Of a DNA stretch of 64,000 nt, positions 17,744 to 25,742 are shown piece by piece. A program made the position numbers and the translations under genes. The DNA comes from Ruminiclostridium herbifermentans (GTDB lineage Bacteria; Bacillota; Clostridia; Acetivibrionales; DSM-1351): contig NZ_CP061336.1 in NCBI RefSeq assembly GCF_005473905.2, positions 2,658,501 through 2,722,500 of the forward strand, read 5' to 3'. Below the pieces are notes generated by a model that did not search any database, was not told where the DNA came from, and was given only the letters and a program-made list of their open reading frames with translations. Every line of letters starts with the position of its first letter. Within the stretch, counting starts at the first letter, position 1.

Positions 17744-18622
17744 TTAAAACAACGTAAGCTGCTTATCATAGTAACCTTGCTTATAATCCTTAATTATATC
17801 CTTCATATAAAATAAAATACCAAGTATCTCACACTTCTGCTTAGCAATTGACATAAGCTGCTTGGCATTAAGAGAACTGCATTCATATGAATTGCCGAAA
17901 GCATCTAACTAATTATTATTGCTATCATATGTCCAACCAAAATCATTGTGATAAATCATCAGCTTAGTCATACCACCGTCAATTGCAATATTCTCACCTG
18001 TAATAAAGCCTGCCTTATCACTGCAAAGAAACAATACCATATTAGCAATATCAATGGGAGTTCCAACTCTGCCTGCTGGGTGCTGAGTATTATCAGCACC
18101 GTGAAATTCAGTTCCGCTAGTGTCAATCCATCCCGGGCTAATGGAATTTACTCTTACCTTTCCCGCCAAACTTACTGCCAGTGCATGAGTTAAGGCAGAG
18201 ATTCCGCCTTTTGCCGCCGTGTAGCTTTCTGTATTAGGCTGACTCATTCTGTCTCTGCTAGATGAAATATTTACAATTGCCGCACCCTTGCCAAAATTGT
18301 TCATGAATAACTTTGCTAGCATAAATGGAGCTGTTACACCAGTTCGAAGAACATAATTAAAATCATCATATGAACAATTTTCAATACCTCCTCGTGTTAA
18401 ACACGCATTATTTATAATATAATCCACATGCCCATAATCCTTTAGAACCTTTGCCGCAAAATTACGCAGAACACCTTCATCGGCTATGTCACCCACAAAA
18501 TAAGGGTTATCTGATTTATCAATAACGCAAACATTTGCACCCTCTTTACGGAATTCCTCACAAATGACCTTTCCTATACCATTAGCACCACCAGTTACAA
18601 CAGCTACTTTATTTTTAAACAT
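17744..18622 (-). CDS. Short-chain dehydrogenase/reductase, frame continuing past a TAG
   Basis: The SDR proper runs 18622-17912 (237 aa), ending DSNNN at a TAG (17909-17911). It has the cofactor motif VVTGGANGIGK at residue 8, IINNACLTRGG, the catalytic Ser in NISSSRD, the YTAAK of the Tyr-x3-Lys pair near residue 142, and SPGWIDTSG. This is a complete classical SDR reducing or oxidising an unknown alcohol with NAD(P). Beyond the TAG the same frame stays open for 54 codons (LDAFGNSYECSSLNAKQLM to YYDKQLTLF) to a TAA at 17744-17746. That tail is coding-like and could be a lost C-terminal extension or part of an unrelated small gene. The start is supported by GGAGACTAGGGATAAT. Confidence 0.7.
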
Positions 18623-18954
18623 ATTATCCCTAGTCTCCTAAAAATTAATTATTTATTTTATTTATGCAAACAATTAAATAAACTATTTATACAAATTATC
18701 GGAACATATTATACTAAAAAGTTTCAATTTATTAAACCAATTATATCATTTTAAAATGACAGCAGTCAGTTATATTAATATAGATTAATAATCAATGTCA
18801 GTCAAAAGTACCTAACTAAAGTTAAGTACAGCCATGCTTATGCTTAGTTGTTTTCTGTACAGACAATAAAAATGCATTCCAAATGTTAAATATATTGTCT
18901 AACTTTTGGAATGCATAGCATAATCTCAACTGACTTATTATTATGTGGTATATC
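18623..18954. other. Intergenic stretch, 332 bases
   Basis: Leader of the SDR gene and trailer of the TPR relic. Only the terminator at 18872-18916 is recognised. Confidence 0.5.
18872..18916 (-). terminator. Intrinsic terminator after the TPR relic
   Basis: ATGCATTCCAAA pairs perfectly with TTTGGAATGCAT. On the minus strand the stem is followed by TTTTTATT. Confidence 0.8.
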
Positions 18955-19530
18955 TTATTTTACAATAGCTGTGAAAGCTTTGTCTTTCTTAATTGAAGAA
19001 AATGCTGAATCTTTTTTTATTATCAATGTATTTCTTATCAAATGAAATTGCTTTTTTTAGACTCTCAATTGATTTATCTTTATTCTTAAGCAAAGCATAT
19101 GCACAAGCTTTTTGGTAGTGAGCCTCTCCATTAACAGCATCTACACTAATTGACTTATCATACATTTTAATTGCATCTGCATACTTTTTATTTTTTACCA
19201 TTGCGTTACCCTTTTGAGTATACAAATCTTTATTACTAGGCTTTAGTGCTATGGCTTTATCTAAAACTTTTATAGCATCTTGATACTTTCCAAGACCTAG
19301 TAATGCGTCGCTTTTATTAGAATATGCATCAATATTATATGGATTCTGTGAAATTATATTATCATAAATTTTAATAGCTTCTGCATATTTCTTCCACGAA
19401 TAATATATCTGTCCCTTTTTATTCATCATTGAGAAATCTTTTGGTTTAATTTTCAGGAAATCATCTGCAACTTTGACAGCCTCCTGATATTTTTTCTGTT
19501 CAACTAATATATCTGCTTTTTCATTTTATT
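18955..19530 (-). pseudogene. Tetratricopeptide-repeat protein, frameshifted at both ends
   Basis: The middle frame (about 19429-18989) encodes about four TPR units such as YAEAIKIYDNIISQNPYNID and YADAIKMYDKSISVDAVNGE. Upstream, the same frame continues as ADILVEQKKYQEAVKVADD without a start codon, while a nearby ATG-AAA-AAG lies in another frame. At the 3' end a run of seven A shifts out of the frame that would give KKDSAFSSIKKDKAFTAIVK and a stop at 18955. Both faults are at A-runs. The intact gene would be a small TPR protein of unknown role; as it stands it is broken or a sequencing artefact. Confidence 0.6.
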
Positions 19531-19613
19531 ATTCTCCATATATTTTTTCAATAATACCATTTTACTACAATTTTATAGTGCTCTCAACAAAATATTTACA
19601 TTTACCCTAACAT

Positions 19614-19673
19614 AAAAATGCTACTAAGCCAGAGACTTCAGTTTTTCTAAATTCTCTGCTTAGCAGCATTTTT
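19614..19673 (-). terminator. Strong intrinsic terminator after the CxxxC peptide gene
   Basis: AAAAATGCTACTAAGCCAGAGA pairs with TCTCTGCTTAGCAGCATTTTT around a 17-base loop. It is flanked by A- and T-runs, so it could work in both directions. Confidence 0.85.
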
Positions 19674-19797
19674 ACTTGTATAAAATTATGCATATATAAT
19701 AAATATCTGCAGATAGTCTTTCTTAAATAACAGTCTATTGTTCCATAATTATGTAAACAATCAAAATTTATGAATGAGCTTTTCTTACAACATTATG

Positions 19798-19965
19798 TTA
19801 CCTAATGTAATTATTTGCCCAACAACTGTGAACACACTTAGAGTCGCAGCTTCCTCTACAAGTATATGAACAACTGCTTGCACATTCATAATCACATGTA
19901 TAGCAATATCCACTTATATCCTGTCTTGCTTTAGTAATTTTTTTATTTGAAAATAAACGCTCCAT
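19798..19965 (-). CDS. CxxxC-repeat peptide, RiPP precursor-like
   Basis: 55 aa from the ATG at 19965, with a strong GGGAGGTG site; longer versions start inside the upstream relic. A basic leader (MERLFSNKKITKARQDISGY) is followed by eight Cys at residues 21, 24, 28, 32, 36, 40, 44 and 48, that is, one CxxC and then six exact CxxxC steps (YECASSCSYTC and so on). This regular Cys-every-four pattern is typical of precursors of radical-SAM-modified peptides (CxxxC-repeat or Clo7bot-like families). There is no signal peptide. It lies at the end of a transcript that begins with the ABC exporter and passes through a broken subtilase. No radical SAM gene adjoins it. Function as a natural product is inferred from the pattern and the exporter. 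Confidence 0.75.
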   Translation of the reverse strand: MERLFSNKKITKARQDISGYCYTCDYECASSCSYTCRGSCDSKCVHSCWANNYIR

Positions 19966-19966
19966 A

Positions 19967-20188
19967 TTAACACCTCCCACGCCCCAATAGGCATAAAAAA
20001 TTATTGTTAGTAGTAGTACCATGCATATGTAATACAGGCATAGAATTGTTTTCTTCTATATATCCCTCAGCATTAATTCCAAATCCAGTGGAATGCACCA
20101 CTTGCTCACTTAGATTGCATATTTCAGTATTGATTCCACTGTCTACTATAGCAATTCTTATCTTCTTGCTAGATTCTCCGATATCAAA
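19967..20188 (-). pseudogene. Truncated subtilase (S8 peptidase) remnant
   Basis: In the frame downstream of the ABC gene, 74 codons read KKIRIAIVDSGINTEICNLS, then STGFGINAEGYIEEN and VLHMHGTTTNN before a stop. IAIVDSG is the subtilase catalytic-Asp motif and HMHGT the catalytic-His motif. The Ser half (some 200 residues) is missing. There is no start codon in this frame. The ABC frame would continue into it if a single A were restored in GCAAGAAGATAAG. So a protease, or an ABC-subtilase fusion, has been lost by frameshift and deletion. Such proteases usually cut leader peptides in RiPP export operons. Confidence 0.65.
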
Positions 20189-21960
20189 TCACCTCCTTGC
20201 ATCTCTCCATTAATAAGTTCAACCTCTGCTTTATATAATTTTTTATATATGCTGTTAGTGTGTATTAATGAGTGGTGTTTGCCGCAACCTGCTAACTTTC
20301 CTTGTTCCATTACATATATAACATCAGCTTCAATTATTGTTGAAAGCCTGTGAGCTATTATAACCACAGTACAATCCTTAGCTATGGCATCAATAGCTTT
20401 CTTTATATAAAATTGAGATTCATTATCCAAAGCTGAAGTAGCTTCATCAAATAGAATTATTTTTGATTTTTTGATTAAAGCTCTTGCAATTGCAATTCTT
20501 TGTATTTGACCACCAGAAAAATTAACGCCATTTTCTCCTATCACAGAATCATATTTATTAGGTAAAGTTTCAATGTACTCATGTATAAATGCCTTCTTAC
20601 ATGCATTTTCTATTTCTTGCTGAGACGCATTTGGATTTGCAAGCAACAAATTCTCTTTTATTGATGTCATAAATAAAACAGGTTCTTGACGGACAACTGA
20701 AATATGCTTTCGCAAGTCCTCTTCTTTAATGTCATTTATGTCTATACCATCAATTAAGATACGTCCTTCACAAGGGTCATACAACTTAAGCAGCAAATTG
20801 AACAAAGTAGTTTTACCGCTTCCACTGCTCCCTACTATTGCAGTCTTACTTTTTGCTGGAATATGTAAAGTCAGATTATTAATTACCTTTGCTTTCTTGC
20901 TATAACTAAAGGATACATTTTCAAACATTATCTCACCCTTTAGTTTGTCCACACTTTTTTCACCGAATTTTTCAGCTTTATAAGACAGTCCGTCAATCAA
21001 TAAAAATATTCTTTCAATGGAGTTCATGACTTGTTGAAGATTAAGATTTAGTTTGCTAATGTTGGTTATCGAACTTGAAAACTGCCCAGAATACGAATAA
21101 AAAGCTATAAAATATTTTATGTCTAATAAACCTTTTACAACAAATAGACCTCCAAAAAAAGCAACTGCCATTTGAGAAAAAAAGCTTACAACACTTGATA
21201 ATGCTTGAGACTTAGCGCCTAACAATGTTATTTCCACTATCTTATTCTTAATTTTGTTCGATAAGTAAATAAAAGAATCAAATTTTTCTTTTTTAACTCC
21301 CAGACTTTTTATCTCTCTTATCCCCCAAATTGCTTGTCCCGAATCACTATAGTATTTATCATTTAGTTCTGATAACTCTTTGTTACTTTGTCTTATTTTC
21401 TTGCCGTATTTATTAAAAATATAAAAGGATATTGGAAAAGTAAATACCACTATTAAGGCTAATTTTATACTTATAGCAAATACTGTTACCCCTATAGCAA
21501 TAAGACGTATTATATCAACGATAGTGTTTAACAATGTTCCTGTAATAGCATTTGCTACTGCTGCAGCATCTCCATGCAATCTAGAAATTAATTCTCCGTT
21601 GCTTATATCATCATAAGCCTTTACAGGTAGATCAAGCATTGATTTATACATATCCCTTTTTAAGTTGAATATTATATTTTGGTTAAGTGAAGAAAATATA
21701 TATGATTGCAAATATGAAATTATATTGGTAAGTATGCCCAATATAATGCTATACATTATATTAAGTGCTGCACCGTCCATACTTTTTTGGAACAGACTGT
21801 CCAATATTCTCCCCCAAAGCAGAGGCATTATTAATCCAGTACCAATTGTGCTGATAATACATAATAGTGCAATTATAAATTTAGCCTTATAATTAAAAAC
21901 ATATTTTAGCATACGTTTAATTAAAGCAACATCTTTTTCATTTAGACCTTTAATCTTCAT
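20158..21960 (-). CDS. ABC transporter, fused membrane and ATPase domains (peptide exporter-like)
   Basis: About 600 aa. The start is the ATG at 21960 after GGGGACAAAAA; an in-frame ATG at 21975 is also possible. Six transmembrane helices (residues about 20-310) are followed by an ATPase domain: Walker A VGSSGSGKTT near residue 375, signature NFSGGQIQRIAIARAL, Walker B IILFDEATSALD and the H-loop IIAHRLSTI. There is no N-terminal C39 peptidase. The last residues (DLISENLARR) overlap the broken subtilase. Its position ahead of a protease relic and a CxxxC peptide suggests export of a modified peptide, though general multidrug export cannot be ruled out. Confidence 0.88.
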   Translation of the reverse strand: MKIKGLNEKDVALIKRMLKYVFNYKAKFIIALLCIISTIGTGLIMPLLWGRILDSLFQKSMDGAALNIMYSIILGILTNIISYLQSYIFSSLNQNIIFNLKRDMYKSMLDLPVKAYDDISNGELISRLHGDAAAVANAITGTLLNTIVDIIRLIAIGVTVFAISIKLALIVVFTFPISFYIFNKYGKKIRQSNKELSELNDKYYSDSGQAIWGIREIKSLGVKKEKFDSFIYLSNKIKNKIVEITLLGAKSQALSSVVSFFSQMAVAFFGGLFVVKGLLDIKYFIAFYSYSGQFSSSITNISKLNLNLQQVMNSIERIFLLIDGLSYKAEKFGEKSVDKLKGEIMFENVSFSYSKKAKVINNLTLHIPAKSKTAIVGSSGSGKTTLFNLLLKLYDPCEGRILIDGIDINDIKEEDLRKHISVVRQEPVLFMTSIKENLLLANPNASQQEIENACKKAFIHEYIETLPNKYDSVIGENGVNFSGGQIQRIAIARALIKKSKIILFDEATSALDNESQFYIKKAIDAIAKDCTVVIIAHRLSTIIEADVIYVMEQGKLAGCGKHHSLIHTNSIYKKLYKAEVELINGEMQGGDLISENLARR

Positions 21961-21975
21961 TTTTTGTCCCCACAT

Positions 21976-22590
21976 TATATATTTATAATAATCATCAATC
22001 TATTTCATATTAATCTTTCACTTTATCTTTCGAGTACTATTACAGATAAAATTTATTTTTACATCTTAGAAAATAACTTAAAGCCAAAACTTAACTTCTG
22101 AAAGCCAAATTCTTATATATGAAAAATTAGTATTATTTTAAAGATTAAATTGAGCAGTAATTTGTTCCATTTTTTAATAATATTATCATAGTAATTTCAA
22201 TTAAATATTGTATTTATATTGTAGTTATATTGAACTTTTGTTGAATTTTCTATGATATCATTATTTAAATATATATCCATTTATAGTTGATATAGGAAAC
22301 TATAATGTGATAAAATTCTTACGGTTAGACTATTTGCACTATATGTTGTAGTTATTAAATTAACTTGTTGTGCTAAATTTTTGAACTGAGTTTGTCGGTA
22401 AACAACTAATGCTTATATGCAAGTACAAAATATAAATGAAAATATCTTGAAATAAACAATTTAAATAAGTTTGTGAAGAAGCAACAGTATGCTAATACTA
22501 TAATTTTACTCAGCAAGGTTAATAAAATAATTGGCCTGCGCATTAAATTAATATAATATCCTGTCCTTGTTTTTTATACTGGAGGTACAT
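21976..22590. other. Divergent intergenic region, 615 bases
   Basis: Very AT-rich spacer between the minus-strand ABC gene and the plus-strand HTH gene. It must hold promoters for both, but I cannot assign them with confidence. No repeats or RNA genes were recognised. Confidence 0.4.
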
Positions 22591-23694
22591 ATGACAGACA
22601 ATTCCCTTAATATCGATAATGTTTTAAATATAATTTTTAAAACCACTACAAAAAGTCCACAAATTTTCGCCGATTTTTATCTTAGAAAAGATATATCTAT
22701 AATATCAAGATGGAGAAATGGTACGATTGTACCTAAAACAGAGGATTTAAAAAAAATAGCTGAGTTTGTTTTAAATGAGTCTACCGAAGTACAGAGACTT
22801 GTTATCAAAAACGAATTAATATCAATATTAAGAAATAGTTTGTTAAAACAGGAGCTTAAGCAAACTATAATTAATAAAGAAAACTTTGAAGATTTTTTGA
22901 TTGAATTCTTGAGTATCTTTACAATAGAATTTGATTTATATGAAGAAACAAAATCTAACCATCCTGCTGCAAAAAAAATTTTTACCCCAAAGAAACGTTC
23001 TGCTAGTATTGAATTAGAAAACAAAGAACTTGAGCAAATTGATAATCAAAATGATATTTCCGGCAATTATAAAGGTATTATGAAATTTAATCTATCTATA
23101 GATAAAAAGGGTAATATTACTTCCAATAATTCTATAAAAAGGCTAATTAGAAATACTAATCAAAATGTAAAGGATATAAATAAAATAAAAAATATTAAAT
23201 ATTTATTGAGCAAAGCAACATTAGTAATAGTATTGTTCTCGCTAACCAGCTTTATAGTTTATCAAGCACTAGATAATAAGCAAAGCAATATCGGCTTAGA
23301 AACAGCTCCCGCTCAGAGTTCTCAAGTAGTAGCTTCTCCTAAGCAAAATAACACTGTAATTGCAGATGATAAAAAGTCATCTGACAATGATATACCAACT
23401 GCCTCTTCACCAGCTGTGTCCAGTGATACAAATTCTACTTTAGCTAAAAATACTGAAGTAGTTGAGAAGAAACAGCATGAAAGCCCCAAAAAAACATCTC
23501 CAAAGGCTTCATCTAAAAAAAGCGCTGAGAGTGGTATTAAGACCGACTTAAATACCTCCTCAAAGAACAACAATAAAGACAGCAACAATAATATTGAAAA
23601 TAGTAATAATAATATTAATAATTCTATTAATATAAATGGCAGTAATAATAACATTGCTGTAGGAAGTTCTACAATCATACTAGAAAACGAATAG
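22591..23694 (+). CDS. Membrane-anchored HTH protein with extracellular Asn-rich tail
   Basis: 367 aa from the ATG at 22591, set by CTGGAGGTACAT. Residues 1-80 look like a helix-turn-helix of the Xre type (IISRWRNGTIVPKTEDLKKIAEF). A cytosolic segment (80-204) follows. One transmembrane helix lies at about 205-226 (YLLSKATLVIVLFSLTSFIV). After it comes a 140-residue Ser/Lys/Asn-rich, low-complexity extracellular tail ending INGSNNNIAVGSSTIILENE. The layout (DNA-binding-like domain, one helix, outside tail) resembles RodZ-type or membrane-bound regulators. The terminal motif recurs in the two secreted proteins encoded next, so the three probably work together. Whether it binds DNA or acts as a cytoskeletal or envelope adaptor cannot be decided. 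Confidence 0.75.
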   Translation: MTDNSLNIDNVLNIIFKTTTKSPQIFADFYLRKDISIISRWRNGTIVPKTEDLKKIAEFVLNESTEVQRLVIKNELISILRNSLLKQELKQTIINKENFEDFLIEFLSIFTIEFDLYEETKSNHPAAKKIFTPKKRSASIELENKELEQIDNQNDISGNYKGIMKFNLSIDKKGNITSNNSIKRLIRNTNQNVKDINKIKNIKYLLSKATLVIVLFSLTSFIVYQALDNKQSNIGLETAPAQSSQVVASPKQNNTVIADDKKSSDNDIPTASSPAVSSDTNSTLAKNTEVVEKKQHESPKKTSPKASSKKSAESGIKTDLNTSSKNNNKDSNNNIENSNNNINNSININGSNNNIAVGSSTIILENE

Positions 23695-23866
23695 TCTGCA
23701 TTAAGCAATTTATTTTTACCGAAAAACCGACACGATATTGGTTTTAGCACACTATGAATCATAGATGTTGAATATAGTAAGCCAGCTTTTTGCATTGATG
23801 AACTAAAACACACCAAATATATAGATACTCCCCACACATTAGTAAAAAAGACTTGCGTTTTTTGAG

Positions 23867-23908
23867 ACTCGAAAGTGCACCATGTAAGCACAAACTATAC
23901 TTTCGAGT
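23867..23908 (+). repeat. Dispersed hairpin element, copy 1
   Basis: ACTCGAAAGT and ACTTTCGAGT form a perfect 10-bp stem around GCACCATGTAAGCACAAACTAT. Related copies lie at 37963-38013 (minus), 40931-40980 and 63714-63760. This copy is about 90 bases upstream of the next gene. The rest of the 23695-23999 gap has no recognisable feature. Confidence 0.75.
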
Positions 23909-23999
23909 TATTTCTTGTCTACAAGCCATTGATAAGCTTAAACACCGATAGATTTTTGCGGTGGGATAGTAGAATTAATAATTAATAGGAGGAAGACTT

Positions 24000-25622
24000 T
24001 TGAAAATTGTTTCTAGAATTTTACTTTTTACTATTATTTCAATTCAAATAATCCTTTTAATGATTAATCCTATATATGCAAAAGATAATTACATTTATGT
24101 TAATACCAATAAATCAATTTCAATAAAACCAAAAATAATTAACAACAAACCGTATATCCCATTGCGAACTGCACTTGAAGCTTATGGTTGGGAAGTAACT
24201 TGGAACTCAGCTAACAAATCTATAACTTGCATTAGGGAAGCTGATAAGGTTATTTTTACAGTTAATAATAGAACTGCTGAAATTAACAATGTTAAAACCC
24301 ACATAAATAGTTCACCAATTATAATTTCAGGTGTTACATATATAGAAAGCAAGCTGCTGGCAACACAATTCGGAATTAAAGTCAGATGGAATAAAACAGA
24401 TAATTTCATAGTTGTATCAAACGATGTGTACAGTAATATTGCTGTAAAAGGAAACGGAAATATTATTGTTGCCGGAAATGGTATTATTGTCAATATAATA
24501 GAACCCTATGGAATTGACACCTTAAACGACATGCTTGATTATGCAGATAGCATGTTAGCTAAAAATCTTGTAGATGATGCTGTTATACAATACAAGAGTA
24601 TTCTAGATAATATCTCTTTAAATGAAGACCCTAATATTTATGCACATATCATGAATAATCTTGGAAATGCATATACCCTTAAATCAGAAATTAGAAATAA
24701 GGTTTCAAACATTAATTATGCAATAAGCTATTACAAACAAGCATTAGAAATCTATTCCTCAGATGCAAACAGTCTTAAATATTCAATAGCATCTATTAAT
24801 CTAGGCAATGCTTACAATGTTCTTTGGGAAGTTTCAAGAGAAGAAGAACATCTAAAAATGGCACTTGAGTATTTTTCAAATGCCTCCATTAACGATTTGT
24901 CAAAGAATTATATCCTTGAATATGCTACTTTGCAAAACAATATTGGAATAACTTATTTTAGGCTAAATCAAAAAAACTTATCTGAAGAAAGCCTACTGAC
25001 AGCATTAAATATATATAATGATTATTTAAATATATACAATTTTTCAGAAACACCCTTAGAATGTGCTTCAATACATAAAAAGACTGGAGATATTTATAAG
25101 TTATTATTCTCCTTCTCCCCATCCGATTTGTATATTCAAAGTGCAATTGACTCATATAAGCAAGCCTTAAATGTGTTTACTGTTGAAAGCTATCCAAAAG
25201 AATACGCAAAGCTTCATCAAAGCCTTGGTGATGTTTTTTCAATTCAACTTGCGAAGTGGAATACAGATAGCTTTAATAAACCATATTTAGCTGAATATTT
25301 GTCATCTAATACCTTTGCACAAGTTAATAGTATAAAATTACCTTCACTAGTAAAGCCAACTTTACTTGAATTAATTAAAAATGAGTACACAGAAAGCTTA
25401 TTAATCTACACATATGAAAAATATCCTATTGGGTATGCATATAGCAATTATTTACTTGCTGCAGTATATAGCCATTTAATTATAAATCAAAATGAAAAAG
25501 AATACCTTTCATCAGCTCTTTCTGCATATAATAATTCGCTAAAGGTCTATACAGAGCAGGATTATCCAGTTCTTAATTCCCTAATTAATCAGAAGGTTAA
25601 TGAAATGGTCAACATTAACTGA
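24000..25622 (+). CDS. Secreted protein: copper-amine-oxidase-N-like domain plus TPR repeats
   Basis: 540 aa, TTG start with a strong AGGAGGAAGACT site. A signal peptide covers residues 1-27. Residues 30-140 form a copper amine oxidase N-terminal-like (stalk) domain of two beta repeats (NKPYIPLRTALEAYGWEVTW; YIESKLLATQFGIKVRW). These domains occur on clostridial surface proteins without oxidase activity. A glycine/asparagine motif follows at about 145-168 (VKGNGNIIVAGNGIIVNIIE), matching the tail of the upstream HTH protein. From about residue 180 to the end are TPR-like repeats (YAHIMNNLGNAYTLKSEI; EYATLQNNIGITYFRLNQ). It is likely an extracytoplasmic scaffold or sensor acting with its neighbours; the partner is unknown. 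Confidence 0.82.
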   Translation: MKIVSRILLFTIISIQIILLMINPIYAKDNYIYVNTNKSISIKPKIINNKPYIPLRTALEAYGWEVTWNSANKSITCIREADKVIFTVNNRTAEINNVKTHINSSPIIISGVTYIESKLLATQFGIKVRWNKTDNFIVVSNDVYSNIAVKGNGNIIVAGNGIIVNIIEPYGIDTLNDMLDYADSMLAKNLVDDAVIQYKSILDNISLNEDPNIYAHIMNNLGNAYTLKSEIRNKVSNINYAISYYKQALEIYSSDANSLKYSIASINLGNAYNVLWEVSREEEHLKMALEYFSNASINDLSKNYILEYATLQNNIGITYFRLNQKNLSEESLLTALNIYNDYLNIYNFSETPLECASIHKKTGDIYKLLFSFSPSDLYIQSAIDSYKQALNVFTVESYPKEYAKLHQSLGDVFSIQLAKWNTDSFNKPYLAEYLSSNTFAQVNSIKLPSLVKPTLLELIKNEYTESLLIYTYEKYPIGYAYSNYLLAAVYSHLIINQNEKEYLSSALSAYNNSLKVYTEQDYPVLNSLINQKVNEMVNIN

Positions 25623-25742
25623 AAATATATGCAAATTATATTTTTGACTAGACCACTTATTTTTATATACTACTAACTCAACTTCTACATAGACGTTTTT
25701 AACTTCTCATTAGTTAGTTGAGTATAAAAAATGGAGGTAACT

